From positions 9,555,501 to 9,619,500 of the forward strand of contig NC_090711.1 in assembly GCF_040954835.1 (NCBI RefSeq): a DNA stretch of 64,000 nt, in the 5' to 3' direction. The stretch comes from Lepisosteus oculatus. Taxonomy: Eukaryota; Chordata; Actinopteri; Semionotiformes; Lepisosteidae. The notes below the pieces were generated by a model, which made no database searches, had not been told where the DNA came from, and saw nothing but the letters and a program-made list of their open reading frames with translations. Below are positions 1 through 12,292 of the stretch, one piece after another (the stretch's first letter is position 1; each line of letters begins with the position of its first letter). The position numbers and the translations under genes were made by a program.

Positions 1-428
1 TAAATTAAGTGTCATGTGAGACCTCATCAACAGCAGATGATGATCAATCATAAATCACAAACAGCAGCTTATTCCACTAATTGGGAGGACAGGAACTCAC
101 TCTTCCTTTGGATTTCTGTTAATGGTTCGGACAGACAGAGTACCGTAGTCAGCTGCACAGGTGTACCTTCTTAGGACTTTCATTAATTTCTTGATGAGCA
201 TAACTGCTACTGCTACTGCTACTAAACTTTTATTTTATATAGCACCTTTAAAAGTACCATCTCAGATTTGCACCTCATTTTTCAGTAGGTGCAAAAAATA
301 ATGATAAGGATAGCCAATTCATTAGAGAGTGAAGCAGACACAGACACTCACTGGATAAAAGGCTGACTTCTGAGAGAAGGATCAGGGGTCCGGCTGTCTC
401 AGCAGTCCCTGTGGTGACTGTCCTTCAG

Positions 429-3400
429 GCCTTTGTGGGCATGGTGGCGGGGAGCGTGGCCATGCTGGAGATGCAGGTGCTGGAGGTGGAGAGAGGCCAG
501 AGCTGCTTCCCCCAGACGGTGCACAAGGTGCTGCAGACCTTCAGAAGCCCTGGAGTCTCCCAGGTCCGTCCCCTCCGCCGAGCGCACTTACCACACGAGC
601 GTCTCCAGGGTCACCTTCGCGGAGCTCAGCGGTCCCTGTGGTACTGCTCTCATCACATCGCCCCAGTCTTTACTCAGAGCATTCGCCTCGTACCTCTACT
701 CAGTGTTTCCCCATGACCAAAACCATTTCAGTCCAAAACCAGGCATCACCTCAAATACCCGTTACCTGTTTAAGAATTCAGTTTGATGAGGACCATCAGC
801 TCTTGCTTGTTGAAATTCTAAATATACCTTGTCAGCTTTTATCTGTCACTTCTGCAGTTTGTTCAAAGAGCTCTAATACATTATTTAAGCACTACCTGCC
901 TTTTTTCACCATACTTTATAATACTGTTGCTATGTACCTGTGCTGTATATATCTATTCTGATTGTTGTTTCCATAACTTTACATGGAATAGATGTAAGAG
1001 CTGTTAGCTTACTTCTGAATCAATTGCTTGGTTCAGTTTCATGGTCTTTTTTATTGATAGGTGCATTACTGTAGCACTTTTCCAGGTAGGGTATTAACCC
1101 TGTGTCCATTGACTACTGGATCACTTTTGTGGACAGTTTTTGAACTTTGCCTCAGTCTGAGGCACATTGTAAATTTAATTCTTGGTAAACATCTTAGTGA
1201 CATTGTCATATGGTACGTCATCCATTTTCCTTTCGTCGTCTCAAGTTTCTACACAATTCCCATCATTATCTCGGCTGCATTTCATCTTTAACTGTCCCGT
1301 TTAACTTGTTATGCGTTTTAGCCTCCATCTTTTTTAGCACTTGAAATGGGAGCTCTCCGGTCAAGCCTCATTCACACAGAGCTTTCAGCTGCGTTTTTAC
1401 GCAGGATTCTGAGTGGAAGCAGCATGGAAATGTATTTTCTGTTCAGGGGCAAATTGTTTATTAGCTGCATCACGATTAATCGATATGAATTCAACATCAA
1501 ACTGCACTCTCTCGCTCCTTCACACACGGTATTTTCAGAAGTTCAGCAATCACAAAAATGGGAGAATTTCAGTGAAATGCCTAAATAAGTTGAACTATAG
1601 GATTCTGAAAATGAATGCCATGGACATTGTCATCTGGCCACCCTTCTTCACTGATTGTTTTATCCTTGAGGCTTGTGGTGCCAGCCAGCCGCTAGGGGGA
1701 GTACAGCCTGGGCCGAACAGGGCACACTCACAATTACAGGAGCCCAATGTATTTGGCCCGTGGTAGCGAACTGGAGCAATTACAGAAAACCCACACTGGC
1801 AACATGCAGACACCACACAGAAGGCATCTCAGGCCGCAGTCAATCCCAGGGCCCAAATGTGCTGCCCATGTAGACAACATTAAAACAGTGTTTTCATATC
1901 TAAAAATCAGCAGTTCACAGGTATAATGATTGAGTAGTCCGTTTATAAGAGTTTCTTGATATTTCTGAGGGCTGCCTTTGTAATTTACTATACAGAGAGA
2001 CCCACTAGAGGGGGGGTTTACTTAATATTCAGTTCTTAAAACCAAACAAAGACCAAGTATGAAACCAGTACAGTATTAACTGTAAGTATAAGTATTAGCT
2101 AAGAAGGTAAAAGGTGCTTACTTAATCAGCCGGATAGCAAGATCAATTGATTGATTGATCAATTGGATTGCCATACCATGGCAATGACATGATTGAAAAC
2201 ACCTACGAGCTCAGGGTCAAAATATTATCCATTTCATTTTCAATGTGCAAAATCCAAAATGTTGAATTATTCATGAAGTTCTTCTTGTCGATTTAGTTAC
2301 CCGCATAAGATTATACCAGGAGTAGGCATCCCTGGTCGCGGAGTACAGGATTCCTGCACGTTTTAGATCCCTATTTCACAGAGCACCTGATCGTGAGCTA
2401 GGAAACCCATCTGATGGGTCTTCTTATCCTCTCGAGTGGTCCAGTGTACAGTAGTCTTTAATGTCTGAAATGGAAGAAGACCAGAGGAAACGTGGCCCTT
2501 TGCTCTGCTCGAGTGACTTTCAAATTCAGGGCTGCAGTCCCCAGACACGATCTTTAACATGACCTGTGCTGTGTCTGCTGCTTGCTCTCCACCATCCTAC
2601 AGAGACAGGAACAGCCCGTAGTACCTTTCTGCTCGTTTCAGGAGACATTCATTGCTTTCTCATGTCATGTAGTTATGTGCTTTTTGTCCATTGAAATAAT
2701 TTATCGAGTGACAAAAATTTAATTGGGGAAAAAAAACCTGTCTGGTCTGCACTATAATATAAATGCCAGTGCGTTTGTCATTGTTTGTCATTGACCCGCA
2801 CGCTGGAACTGTGGTATAACCAACCTGATCCAACCAGCAGTCCTCAAATCTGAAAAAACTATATTTTCAGCTCCTGGGAATGTGTCTGCAGTTTTATCAA
2901 CTGGTAAAATATAAAAGTCATGCAGGATGAACTCATCTGATCAGCTGTTGATGCTCCATCCTATGCTGTCTCTGTGTAGAGACATAAAATAGCCACAATG
3001 ATCTCTTTGAATATTTGATCTTAAACACTAGTTAGAGTTCTGTGTATTTTCTCTGTTATATGCCCCTTCGTTGTTTTAAAATCCTAATTGTAATATAAAC
3101 GGAAGATATTTTCTATTACATCTAGAGCTTTGAACGTGTGAAATGTAATTGGTAGGCTCGGTAGAAGTACGACAATGCTGTTGAAGCTCAGAAAGAGCTG
3201 TTCTGTGCGAAGGCTGTGTCGTATTCCTATCAGTTTTAAACAAACACAGCCACTCTTAGTCGCGGATATCGGAAAGTGTGTAGGGTGAGAGTACAGGCCA
3301 GGGTCTGCTCTGTTTAACGCTCCCAGCAAACTGTGCTCTGTGCCACTGGGAGGTGTCTGGCTGTGGCGTCTGCAGGCCTCCAGGGGGCGCCAGTGGTGCC

Positions 3401-6400
3401 GAAACTCGGCCACGACAGCCACTGCGGTCTCCCAGCTTGCTCTCCCTCCCCCACCCTGGCAGGAGACAGCCTGACGCCCCTGGTGAGCAGTGGCGGTATG
3501 GACCAGGCCTGCCTCCCTTCGTGAGGAGAGGCCTCCCTGCAGCTCCAGCCTCAGCTCTGTAGAAATGGCGGAGTTGTGCAGCGCAGCTGTGGGGACCACA
3601 GGCCTGCGAGCTGCCAGCCTGCACAGCCGATCAGGCACGGAGCAGAGAGAAACGCTCATTGAAAACAATTCAGAGTCTCTTACCTCTGAAGAAAGAAAAC
3701 TGTTTTTTCTGTTTTTTTAACCAGGGCAGGCATTTCTAGTGCCCCACTAGCTTAGCGTTCCTAGCATCTGGAAGCTACTTGGAACTGAAGGACAGTGAAT
3801 TTGTGCTTGTACTTACCCAGATAGACTGGTCCAACAGGGTTACTTGTCTGCTTTGTCTTATCAGCCAGTTTCCATCAGATATATGTGGTTTAGTTATGTG
3901 TCCTTGACGCTCGCTGGATTTATTTACAGGAAGAAAATAGTAGAGAAAGCATTGCAGTCATTGCAAATAAAAAGTGGGCAAATTAACGAGTGCATCAGTC
4001 CCTGACGACCTTGGAGCTACAACATGATTGATTCGTTTTTATTTTACATTTGAGAATTCCCAATAAATATGAAACAAAAAACATTACTCAAATTTGATGA
4101 TATAAACCCAAGGAGCTATTTCTATCCTTAATTATTTTGTACACTATTCTTCAAGCATGTCTATTTTATTTGAGGCGTATATAAACAAAGTCATAATTAT
4201 GTACAAACAATAATTTAAACGAAAAATAAGGCCAACAGAAGCTGGAAATGCACTAAACTAAACAAAATAGTAAGATTTGAAATACAATACAGACAGTCTG
4301 GGCACAAGGCAGCGCAGAGAAGAGGCTGGTGGCCAGTATTGCATGTTCAGAAGGTATCATGGACTATGGGCAGTTTGTTCACCCAGGAATGAGGGTGGAG
4401 AATGAGCAGGTTGGGAGAGGGTTAAAGAGGGGCTGGTGAAAGAAAAGGAGAGGAAAATATGTGAGGATCAGCGTGGGAGAACAAACTGAAGATAGGCAAG
4501 AGCACAGGCTCCAGTATTTATGCTTATATTGATTGCAATTGATGGCCTGGTAGAGATGATATAAATAGGAATTCATTCTCAATGATTAATGATGGCCAGC
4601 GGTTGTTCTTAGCAATAATTGTCAAGAGTAAGAAAAGCCCAGACTCTACCATCTTTGTTTCTTGAGCTGTTATAACTCTCCAAGACAGGAAAAGCTATAA
4701 AACAACTTAGTGCACAAGAAGACAAATGAGAAGAAGCCCTTCAGCCTCTCTGTCTTGTTTGGTAGGTAGGAGCTAATTGATGCAGGGATCTCATCCAGCT
4801 GGTTTTTGAAAGAAAGTTGGGTGTCTTTCTTGAACAACATACCTGGACAGCTTGTTCCACACCCCCACAACCCTTTGTGTAAAGGAGTCCCTCCTGTCCT
4901 CTTTCCACCTTCAGGGCCCATCACGAACATTTGAAATATTCTTTTTTACTGCTGAGGCCATTCTGTATCTACAGCAATTAAAATTACTATTTTGTGCCCC
5001 AAATAACCAAACTATTGGTTTGAGTGCGTCCACCCATTCAAACGATAAAAAAACATTTTGGAAAATCTATACACTTAATCGTACAACAAGTTCTTTACCC
5101 ATTTTACTATTTTGAGTTTTACTCTTTCTTTATTGATACGCCCTTTTCCAATGAGGCTTTTAACTTGTTTGCTGTCACAGTATGTTAAAATCAAAATGAA
5201 GTAGATTGCACTCAGCAATGCATAAACATATGTTGTCTTTGCATATATCGCAAAATAAAGACAAAATTCAACAAAAAAATGAGTACGCAAAAAGGTTACG
5301 TTTCTGGTTTCAAGGTGATGTGATAAACCCTAACCAGTTCAAAGTAGAGACAAAGTAGAGTTAGGTTATCTAGTCATTAGCTAATCAAACAGTATACTCC
5401 GCCCTGACTAGCAAATACTATTTCCCTTCTTGTTATCCCAGGAATAATTTCTGAAAGTGGAAAACAAGGCGGTGGAAACATCAGGTTAGTGACGCGGGAT
5501 TTTTTTAGAAAAGGCTTTTTTAACCAATGAATTCATTAATTGGAATGGAAGGCCTGCCCATGTTGTGGAGGTTACCACGGTGACATGATCATTTAGTATT
5601 TAGAAACGAGCCATCCAGTTCAGTGTGGCAGGGGAGCCAGAGCCGAGTCCTGGAGCAAGGTCTGTCAGGCAACACTGAGTGATATATACCTGGATGAACA
5701 TTTTGTAAGTCCCTCACGCCTATAAAATGTTAATATCATGAATGCTATTCAGTATCTGGTTCTAGAGTTAATTCCAGCTGAGCTAAGCGCAAGAGAAAAA
5801 AACCCATTCAACACCACCAGAAGAATCCACTGCTGTGTGTTGACTGCTGACCCTTTCCTGGAGTAAGGTCATGGATCAAGGGTGTGATGTAAGTGACCTG
5901 CAGTGATGTTCTCACACAGTTCTTGCTGGAATGACCTCCACAGTTTATTTCCAAACCGGCATTGAATTGCCTAAAAATCCCCCGCCTCTCCTCTTGCAAA
6001 AATAACCTAAAGGCTTCTGTAGAAATGTCCCAGTTCTCCTAGATTTCAATAGGGAATTGGAACACTTTCATAGAGACCTATAGATCTAGTATTTTGTTTT
6101 GGGGGGAAGGATGAAGGCGTCATTGCTATATCACAGCTGTTACCAGAACCACTACCTTTTGAAAATCACCCCTAAATTGGTTATTTGGTATAGTTACTGC
6201 AGGAAATCAAAGGCATTTGCCCACGGATATGCAGCACGCACCAACCCAGAACTGCAGGCGTGTGTAATGTTAGAGGTGAGGCCCCAGCCTGGCTGAGGAA
6301 CGTGCTGGCCTCCTGCCCCTCCCCCCTCTCTTGCGCTGCATGCCCTGCTCTGGCGCGATCGTCCCAGAGGTGCACTCTGGGAATTTCAACGGGCTGCCTC

Positions 6401-9400
6401 CTTCTCCGCAGTGCCTGCTGCTCTCAGCTCGGGTGAGAGCTTTCAGCGTTGGATCGAGTCTTCTGGGGGATGGGTAACGGTGTCTCTGGAAAAATCTGGG
6501 GCCGGCTTTTTGCAAAGGAAGAAAACGTGGAAGTTCATCAGAACAAACAGAATACACACTCTGGGGTGTATGAATAATTTAAATTAAAAATGCAACCGTT
6601 TTAGCTTCTTTACTTCATCTGTGGAAGCGATTTAAGCTTCAGATGTGTATTGACGCTTGGGCAAAAATTGAAATGAAGTTGAAATTCTAAAAAAATCTAA
6701 AAATAAATGACCTGTTCAATCCAATAGCAGTTTAATTACCAATTAATTATTCATCTTTCAGCCGGCGGCTAAAAATTAGTGTAAAAGACAACATTTTCTC
6801 TTTATTGCTTGTCTCAATGTTGTCTTATATATATTCATGATATTTGCAAGAACAAATCAAGAATCAGCTCTCACAAGCTAAAACAAGGTGAAGCCTGGCC
6901 AGTGTACTGAGATGGTGGTCCACAGAGGAAAAAAACCACAGGTTTTGGCAGCAAGTGCTGTTAGTGAACCAGTAGCTGACACTCTCTGGTGTAGAATGTG
7001 GGGTCAGATTCACAACTGAAGCTGCTGTCTCGCACAAGTTGTCGCCAAAGCTGTACAGCCCAAGGGAACGTCATTGTGACACAAAGCAGTCGTACGCTCT
7101 TGGCACAATGCAGGCCAGTGTAGAATAGACTCTCCAGGCCACGGAAGAGCTGTGTCCCCTACCAGTGTTGCAGTGCTTTGTGCCTCCAGGCAAGGCTACA
7201 GAACGGCAGAGGGACTCATCGTGTTGTAGTGTCTGCTACACTCACAGATGAAGCTGTCAGGGAAAAGCTGACCTAAAAAAATTAAATTGACCTCAGAAGG
7301 AAATGCAATCAAAAGTAATTTTGAAATCCTGTAATTAAAGCAGGCGCTTGAAGATTTGAATTGTAGGAGCCTTTTTTTCCTTGCCAATGCTTACTGTAAT
7401 TGTTGCTTGAAGCAATGCAGCAGAGGCACATGACTGTGAGCTGTGAAGAGTCTGGGAGTCTGAGAAAGGGGATCAGATTAATAAGAAAGAACAAATGAGA
7501 CTGATAGAAACGAGGGGAAGTCATTCTAATCTTGCTCAATGGATGGCTACTAGCATCCAAGCAAGTTTGTCCAGTCTTGAAGAATACTCCAGATCTGTAA
7601 ATACTGTATTTATATATTTGTGTGCATACTGTATATGCTATACAATATATATTTGAGGTGTAAATACTGCAGAGCACTTTAAAAGTGTTGCTTTATATGC
7701 TGCTAGCATAAAACCATTTTGCAGCAGCTATGAAGTCGCCATGGATTACATGAAGCTGCCAACAATACATCAGCGTTTTTAATAAGTTATTGGTCTCAAA
7801 AGAGGAGGGCAGAGAACAGATGCACAAAGTCACGGAGGTGTTGCCCGATACTAACACTGGAAGCACTGCAGTTGGCCATCTCACCACTAGAGCGCATGCA
7901 TTTGTGAGGTGTAGTCATCACAAGCTACAAGACCTCTCCTTGAGTAATCCAGCCTCACCTTTTTTTTTTATGCTGCTGCTCAGATGGAGGCTGTAGTCCC
8001 TCAGTTCAGTTGCAGTTGCCACTGACGACAACGACAGCGTGTTGCTGCTTTTGTTTGAATTTGTTCATCGCAAAACAGAAGATCCGCAGAAGGTGACTTC
8101 AGGACCGACTGCATCGACTTTGTAGCGTGCTAACCTCTGCCCACTTTCTTGTCTTTAAAACCTTCAGAGTACGGAAGAGACTATAATGTCTTAACCCAGT
8201 GGTTTCCAGTCCTGGTCCTGGTTTCCCACACACCTGCTAGGTTTCATTCTATCCCACCTTCATTAGATAATTGAAGCCTAACTTGACCAAAGAAGGTGCT
8301 TCACCTGAATATTTACATTTTGCTTCCAGTCGCAAGTGTTGAATTTAATTTCACTTATGAAATACAATGGTTAAATCTCCAACATGTTTAAGAGCTGAGC
8401 ACAAATAGTGCAGATTAATCTTAATTAATTATAATAAAGTTAATGAGGGGTTTGACTGTATAACTGAGGGCTCAGCTGGAACAAAACCCAATAGGTGTGT
8501 CTGGCACCAGGAGCAGGATTGGAAAGCACTGTAACCTGTTTGACAGAATGTTTTAATTCAATTCTGAACAGTCAGAGACCAAATACTGTCTTGCAATCCC
8601 CTTATGGATGTCATTTTTAGAAAATATGGACAAGGCTGCAATCATATTGCATTAAGTTGTCAATGTTCTTATGATGTTTTTAAACGTGTCCTTTAAATTG
8701 GTTCATTTTTTTTGTTTTAAAATTGTAATTGAAAAGCGTCTGTGACTGCCTTGAACAGTTTATGGAAATACAGAAACCGAACTGAGCCCTGAAAGGTGTA
8801 TTTTTACTAACCTTGTACTTGCAGATCTGGAGCCCTGAGTAACCAGCAGCGTTCACTTTGATGTCTGTAAATTGACTCTACAGGACACTTAAGCTTTTGA
8901 TAAGAAAAAATAAACCGTATACTGGAAGAAAGATAAATCAAGAATGTGACAAAATGACTTTGAAAGACAACTTGGTGACCAGAATCCACTCCATGTGCAT
9001 TAGGGGTGTTGTTGACCGAATAGAATATAAAATGGACCACGGCGAAATCAGATAGCTCCATACCTTGCCATAACATTGAAGTTTTTATAATTTGGATTTT
9101 AAAACAATTTCTGTTAAATATTTTGAGTGAACCTTGTGTGATGTATCTCTTTGGAAGTGTGTATCCTGCTTTCAAGCAATGCAATGCTTTTTTTAGCACA
9201 TCAGAAATGTTATGTTTCTAATGAGCTAGTATGGACATCGAACCCCCCTTTTTTTTAACGTGGACACCACTGAGCTTGTCACTCAAAATGCTACAGTATG
9301 AAAGGAAATCACTTGTTTCTCAAACTAGTTGTATCACAATTTACATTGTGACCCCCAACACAATAACAGCTGTTCCATTGTTTTGCAGATTCAGACCAAA

Positions 9401-9868
9401 ACCCATAGATTCCTGTAGAATATGGAGATCTATACCGACATTGACCACTGTTGTTTGTCTCATGACTTTAATTAGTCCTGAAACTGACAACTTAATGTAG
9501 AAATATATCACTGCAGCAACCGACAGTGTTACTTCCTGCACATTTAATTTACAAATATCTGAGTCATGTGTCTCATTACCTCTCAGATATTAAAATAGAA
9601 GAACTTGAAACTTTCCCATTTAAAAGTAATAGACTTGAATTTTTTAAAAAAACAGAAAACACATTGCATACTCCAGTTTCTTTAATTTTAACCAAAAAAA
9701 GCAGTAGTGAAATATCTTTATGCCAATTTAACAACTTTTGTTTTATTCTTTTTCCAGAAAGATGGGTCAGAAACAGAGTACCCCTATGAGCTACCATCCC
9801 TGTTCAGGACTGAGGAATATTTTGCTAAAACCACCAGAAGGACCCTTTTCAAGAAGTCAAGCAGCTGA
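429..9868 (+). CDS. bcas4: BCAS4 homologue, 3' part (last two coding exons)
   Basis: Two exons are visible: 429-563 (45 codons, phase 0, after a CAG acceptor and before a CAG|GTCCGT donor) and 9758-9868 (36 codons plus TGA, after a pyrimidine-rich tract and CAG). The first encodes AFVGMVAGSVAMLEMQVLEV and onward, which aligns with the human BCAS4 stretch AFVKMVGHHVAFLEADVLQA. The second contains YELPSLFRTEEYF, matching the YELPxLYRTEDYF ending I recall from mammalian BCAS4 isoforms. The reading frame stays open across the 9.2-kb intron. BCAS4 is a small protein related to the BLOC-1 subunit cappuccino (BLOC1S4); its biochemical role is poorly defined. The upstream exons lie left of the window, since bases 1-428 look intronic. 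Position and orientation relative to ADNP match human 20q13, which supports the call. The Lys/Ser-rich ending after YF is not something I recognise. The exact donor at 563 is the least certain boundary. Confidence 0.8.
1673..1868 (-). repeat. degraded SINE fragment
   Basis: The segment around 1801-1860 (AACATGCAGACACC, then CAATCCCAGGGCCC) resembles the reverse complement of the tRNA-headed SINE seen better preserved at 25357-25607. Divergence is high and the boundaries are estimates. Confidence 0.35.
3377..3390 (+). promoter_or_regulatory. CTCF-like motif
   Basis: CCTCCAGGGGGCGC differs from the strong CTCF core CCACNAGGGGGCGC at one position. It sits in a short GC-rich patch within the BCAS4 terminal intron. 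Binding is inferred from the motif only. Confidence 0.45.
4722..4935 (+). repeat. dispersed ancient-fish repeat, copy 1
   Basis: The text includes GGAGCTAATTGATGCAGGGA, CATCCAGCTGGTTTTTGAAA and CACACCCCCACAACCCTTTG. Corresponding phrases recur at 29955-30300. I recognise the wording as a repeat abundant in sturgeon, gar and bowfin DNA, probably the 3' part of a non-LTR element, but I cannot assign a class with confidence. Confidence 0.55.
8197..8531. mobile_element. MITE-like non-autonomous DNA transposon
   Basis: The element begins CAGTGGTTTCCAGTCCTGGT and ends with the near-exact inverse. About 48 bp of terminal inverted repeat agree at roughly four of five positions. TAACC flanks both sides directly (8192-8196 and 8532-8536), consistent with a target-site duplication. 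The 335-bp interior has no coding capacity. The CAGTG ends resemble fish hAT-type MITEs, but hAT elements make 8-bp duplications and only 5 bp match here, so the superfamily is uncertain. Confidence 0.7.
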
Positions 9869-10251
9869 TGTCTGTAGAAAAAAAAATCTTCCATAAACAA
9901 TAATCCCATTATGTGTGCATATGTTTTCCTTGAGCAAGTATCTTAGCTGTACTGATAGAGACTTTTTAAATGGTTTGTTTTTTGTTTGGAAATATGACCT
10001 TTGGCGGAGAGTCAGATGTGCCACTCCGAGAATATTACTGTACCTAACAGGAGTTCAAGTTCCTTCACAGACCATGAGCTCTGCCTGGTCAGTGACCCAA
10101 ATCGCACACATGCATCCGACAAAATAATTTGTCAAAATATTCTGCGCAAAAAAAATGAAACACTGAAGCCAGGTTAAGATTACACAGCACTTACAGTACC
10201 TAAGGCATGGTGGTATTGTATGCAAACCAAAAAAAACAGACATGTTTTCAG

Positions 10252-10257
10252 AATAAA
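10252..10257 (+). terminator. candidate BCAS4 polyadenylation signal
   Basis: AATAAA lies 384 bases after the BCAS4 stop. It is a plausible poly(A) signal, but the hexamer is common in such AT-rich sequence. Confidence 0.3.
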
Positions 10258-10544
10258 TTCACAAAACATCTCTCACGGCAGGATAAATACATCTTCCGTA
10301 GGAGAATGGCAAAGTAGAGGAATTCCGGTTTCATAAGAGTGAAGAGGCAGAGTTTGGTTTATTTGCTTCTCTTGTTTATTCATTGCAGTGTGTCTAGAAC
10401 AGACCATGTGCCTGGAGTGTTCCTGTGCCGTCCTTTGGGTTCTCTTCAAGTAAATGTACTGAACTCATAATCAAACCAACTGCATTTTAACCATCTGACA
10501 AGTCCACCCATCCCTTTTCTAACCACTCTGTCCAATAGTGTCGT

Positions 10545-10860
10545 GAGGAAGCTGGACCCTATCCCAGCCAGCAAGAGGCAGTATAAACCCTGGGTGGGAC
10601 ACCAGTCTATCGCAGGGCACGCACGCACATGCTCACACCAGGGTCAGTCTTCCTAGGGCCAATTACCTACCACTAGGTTTTGGGATTGTGGGAGGGAAAA
10701 CTGGAGCTTCCAAAGGAAATCCATGCAAACATGGAACAAGGAGAACATGCCAACTCCATGCAGACAAGATAGTTAGCACTGCTGCCTTGCAGAGCTATGG
10801 CCCTGGGTTCAGTATTCCAGGATAGCCCATGCAGTGCAGGTAATAGGTAATGCACTTCAG
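10545..10860 (-). mobile_element. composite tRNA-headed SINE with inverted head
   Basis: Bases 10545-10770 read as the reverse complement of the SINE body seen in forward orientation at 63736-64000 (CACCAGTCTATCGCAGGGCA is the reversed signature). The adjoining 10770-10830 segment, GTTAGCACTGCTGCC followed by CCCTGGGTTCAGTATTCC, is the tRNA-like head in forward orientation. Head and body therefore point in opposite directions, unlike the copies at 25.4 kb and 63.7 kb. Confidence 0.65.
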
Positions 10861-12286
10861 ATATTTTAGGATAATTTGGTGTATCTTGCTTAAGCCATTA
10901 CTTCTGTGTACAAGGCCAATAAAATCACTGATTTACACTGCCTAAAAAACTGTCGCTTTTGTCAATTTTTACTTGCCCCGTTTCAAAAGAGTGATATTAA
11001 TCTTCATATCTAAAAATGCTATCAAAACTCAACAGACACTCCTTGAAAATTGGTTTTCCAATAAACCTGCCCAAAATGACCACTGGTTTCCTTTTAGTAC
11101 AGGAAATTGTGAAGATAAAGGATTGACATCTTCCATTTAGAAACAAAAAAGCCTGAAAGAGAATGTTAAAACTATTGATAAAAAAAACTCATAGAGCTGA
11201 AACTTCATAAATAAATGAGTGAATTTAAGTTTACAGCTGGCCATAAAGAATGATTCAGTCCTGCAAGTGTTTTTTGAATTTTTCTTGCATCCAACGCTCT
11301 ATTACAGAGGCTGGTTACAAGTATTACAATCACAAGTATTACTTTTAATAAAGCAGTAACATAGAATTATACTCTATATAAGAAAATAACTAGGTTGACT
11401 ACTCAAGTCATAACAAAAGCCACAGGACATTAGGGTTTCCAGGAACTGAAGTCCAGAGGACCACAGCTGTTTTGATGACCACCAGTTACAAAGAGTTTTT
11501 GAGGATGCTTTTTCGTTAATGTAGTGTCCTTTCACAGAAAGCTCTAAATTTTTTTTTCTAGAAGGGGGAGTGTGGGTTGAGGCCAATCTATTCCGAATGC
11601 AGGGCATTCTTTTCATTTCCAAGTTCACTAGTTCAAAACTCCCTGACCTTGTCAGATTGTTCATTCATTTTCAAAATGTGTTCAAAATTGCCAGGGATGG
11701 TCACTGATTAAATTACACCTTGAAGGATCAGTCATGCAAGGAAGGTTAAAGACAAAACAAGCTGTCATTTTAAAATGCAGTTTTTTTCCCCCTTCAACCG
11801 ATCACATTCGTGCATGATAACATTATAGCATACTTCATAGGTCTCCTAAAAACACCCTTTAGACTGGGGGGAAATCTTACAGGAGTTTAAGTGAACATAT
11901 CCAGTCACCAAAATGATTTATGGATTATATACAGAATTACTGTGAAAGTCCAAAGCCACTCAGGTATTCTGACTCCAACCTTTAAAGAACATGTACACAT
12001 CTACACAAAAGCACACAGGTGTGCAGTTTTGGTTTCTGCTCCAACAGACAAAAGTAGTTAAGTGTTCTGGCTGGAAAAGGAAATGGAACTGTTCATTTAT
12101 ATCTAATTATAGGATCACGGCATAGAGTGGACAAATATCACGCATGCAAACAGTTCAGATTAATATTAAGTGAAGGCAAATGCGTGCAAATTAAAAGCAT
12201 AATTCTTTACATCTCTTCTAATTAACTGCATTCAGAGAGGTATAAAACAAAGCAGACACAGATCTCTGCGAAGCACAATACAGCAC

Positions 12287-12292
12287 TTTATT
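12287..12292 (-). terminator. candidate ADNP polyadenylation signal
   Basis: TTTATT on the plus strand is AATAAA on the ADNP strand, about 940 bases past the stop codon. It would give a 3'UTR of about 1 kb. Other A-rich hexamers occur nearby, so the choice is tentative. Confidence 0.4.

Larger units (their letters stand above)
564..9757 (+). other. BCAS4 terminal intron
   Basis: This 9.2-kb GT-AG intron has no recognisable coding exon. It holds a degraded SINE fragment (about 1673-1868), a CTCF-like motif (3377-3390), a dispersed fish repeat (4722-4935), an AT-rich block with TAATTA motifs (about 6720-6825) and a short DNA transposon (8197-8531). The longest open frame, on the minus strand at 3084-3668, follows a locally GC-rich stretch and resembles no protein I know. 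The rest is unremarkable. Confidence 0.7.
9869..12270. other. BCAS4-ADNP tail-to-tail intergenic region
   Basis: This lies between the convergent 3' ends of BCAS4 (+) and ADNP (-). It probably includes the BCAS4 3'UTR on the left. A composite SINE occupies about 10545-10860. The remainder is AT-rich with no exon or RNA gene that I can recognise. Confidence 0.6.

Noticed and set aside
199-226. CTGCTA hexamer run as a possible CRISPR or tandem array
   Set aside because: It is a short microsatellite of about four units with no spacer structure.
2131-2166. GATCAATTG repeated palindrome
   Set aside because: Two nearby copies of a 9-mer in AT-rich intron sequence. Nothing suggests a functional hairpin or origin.
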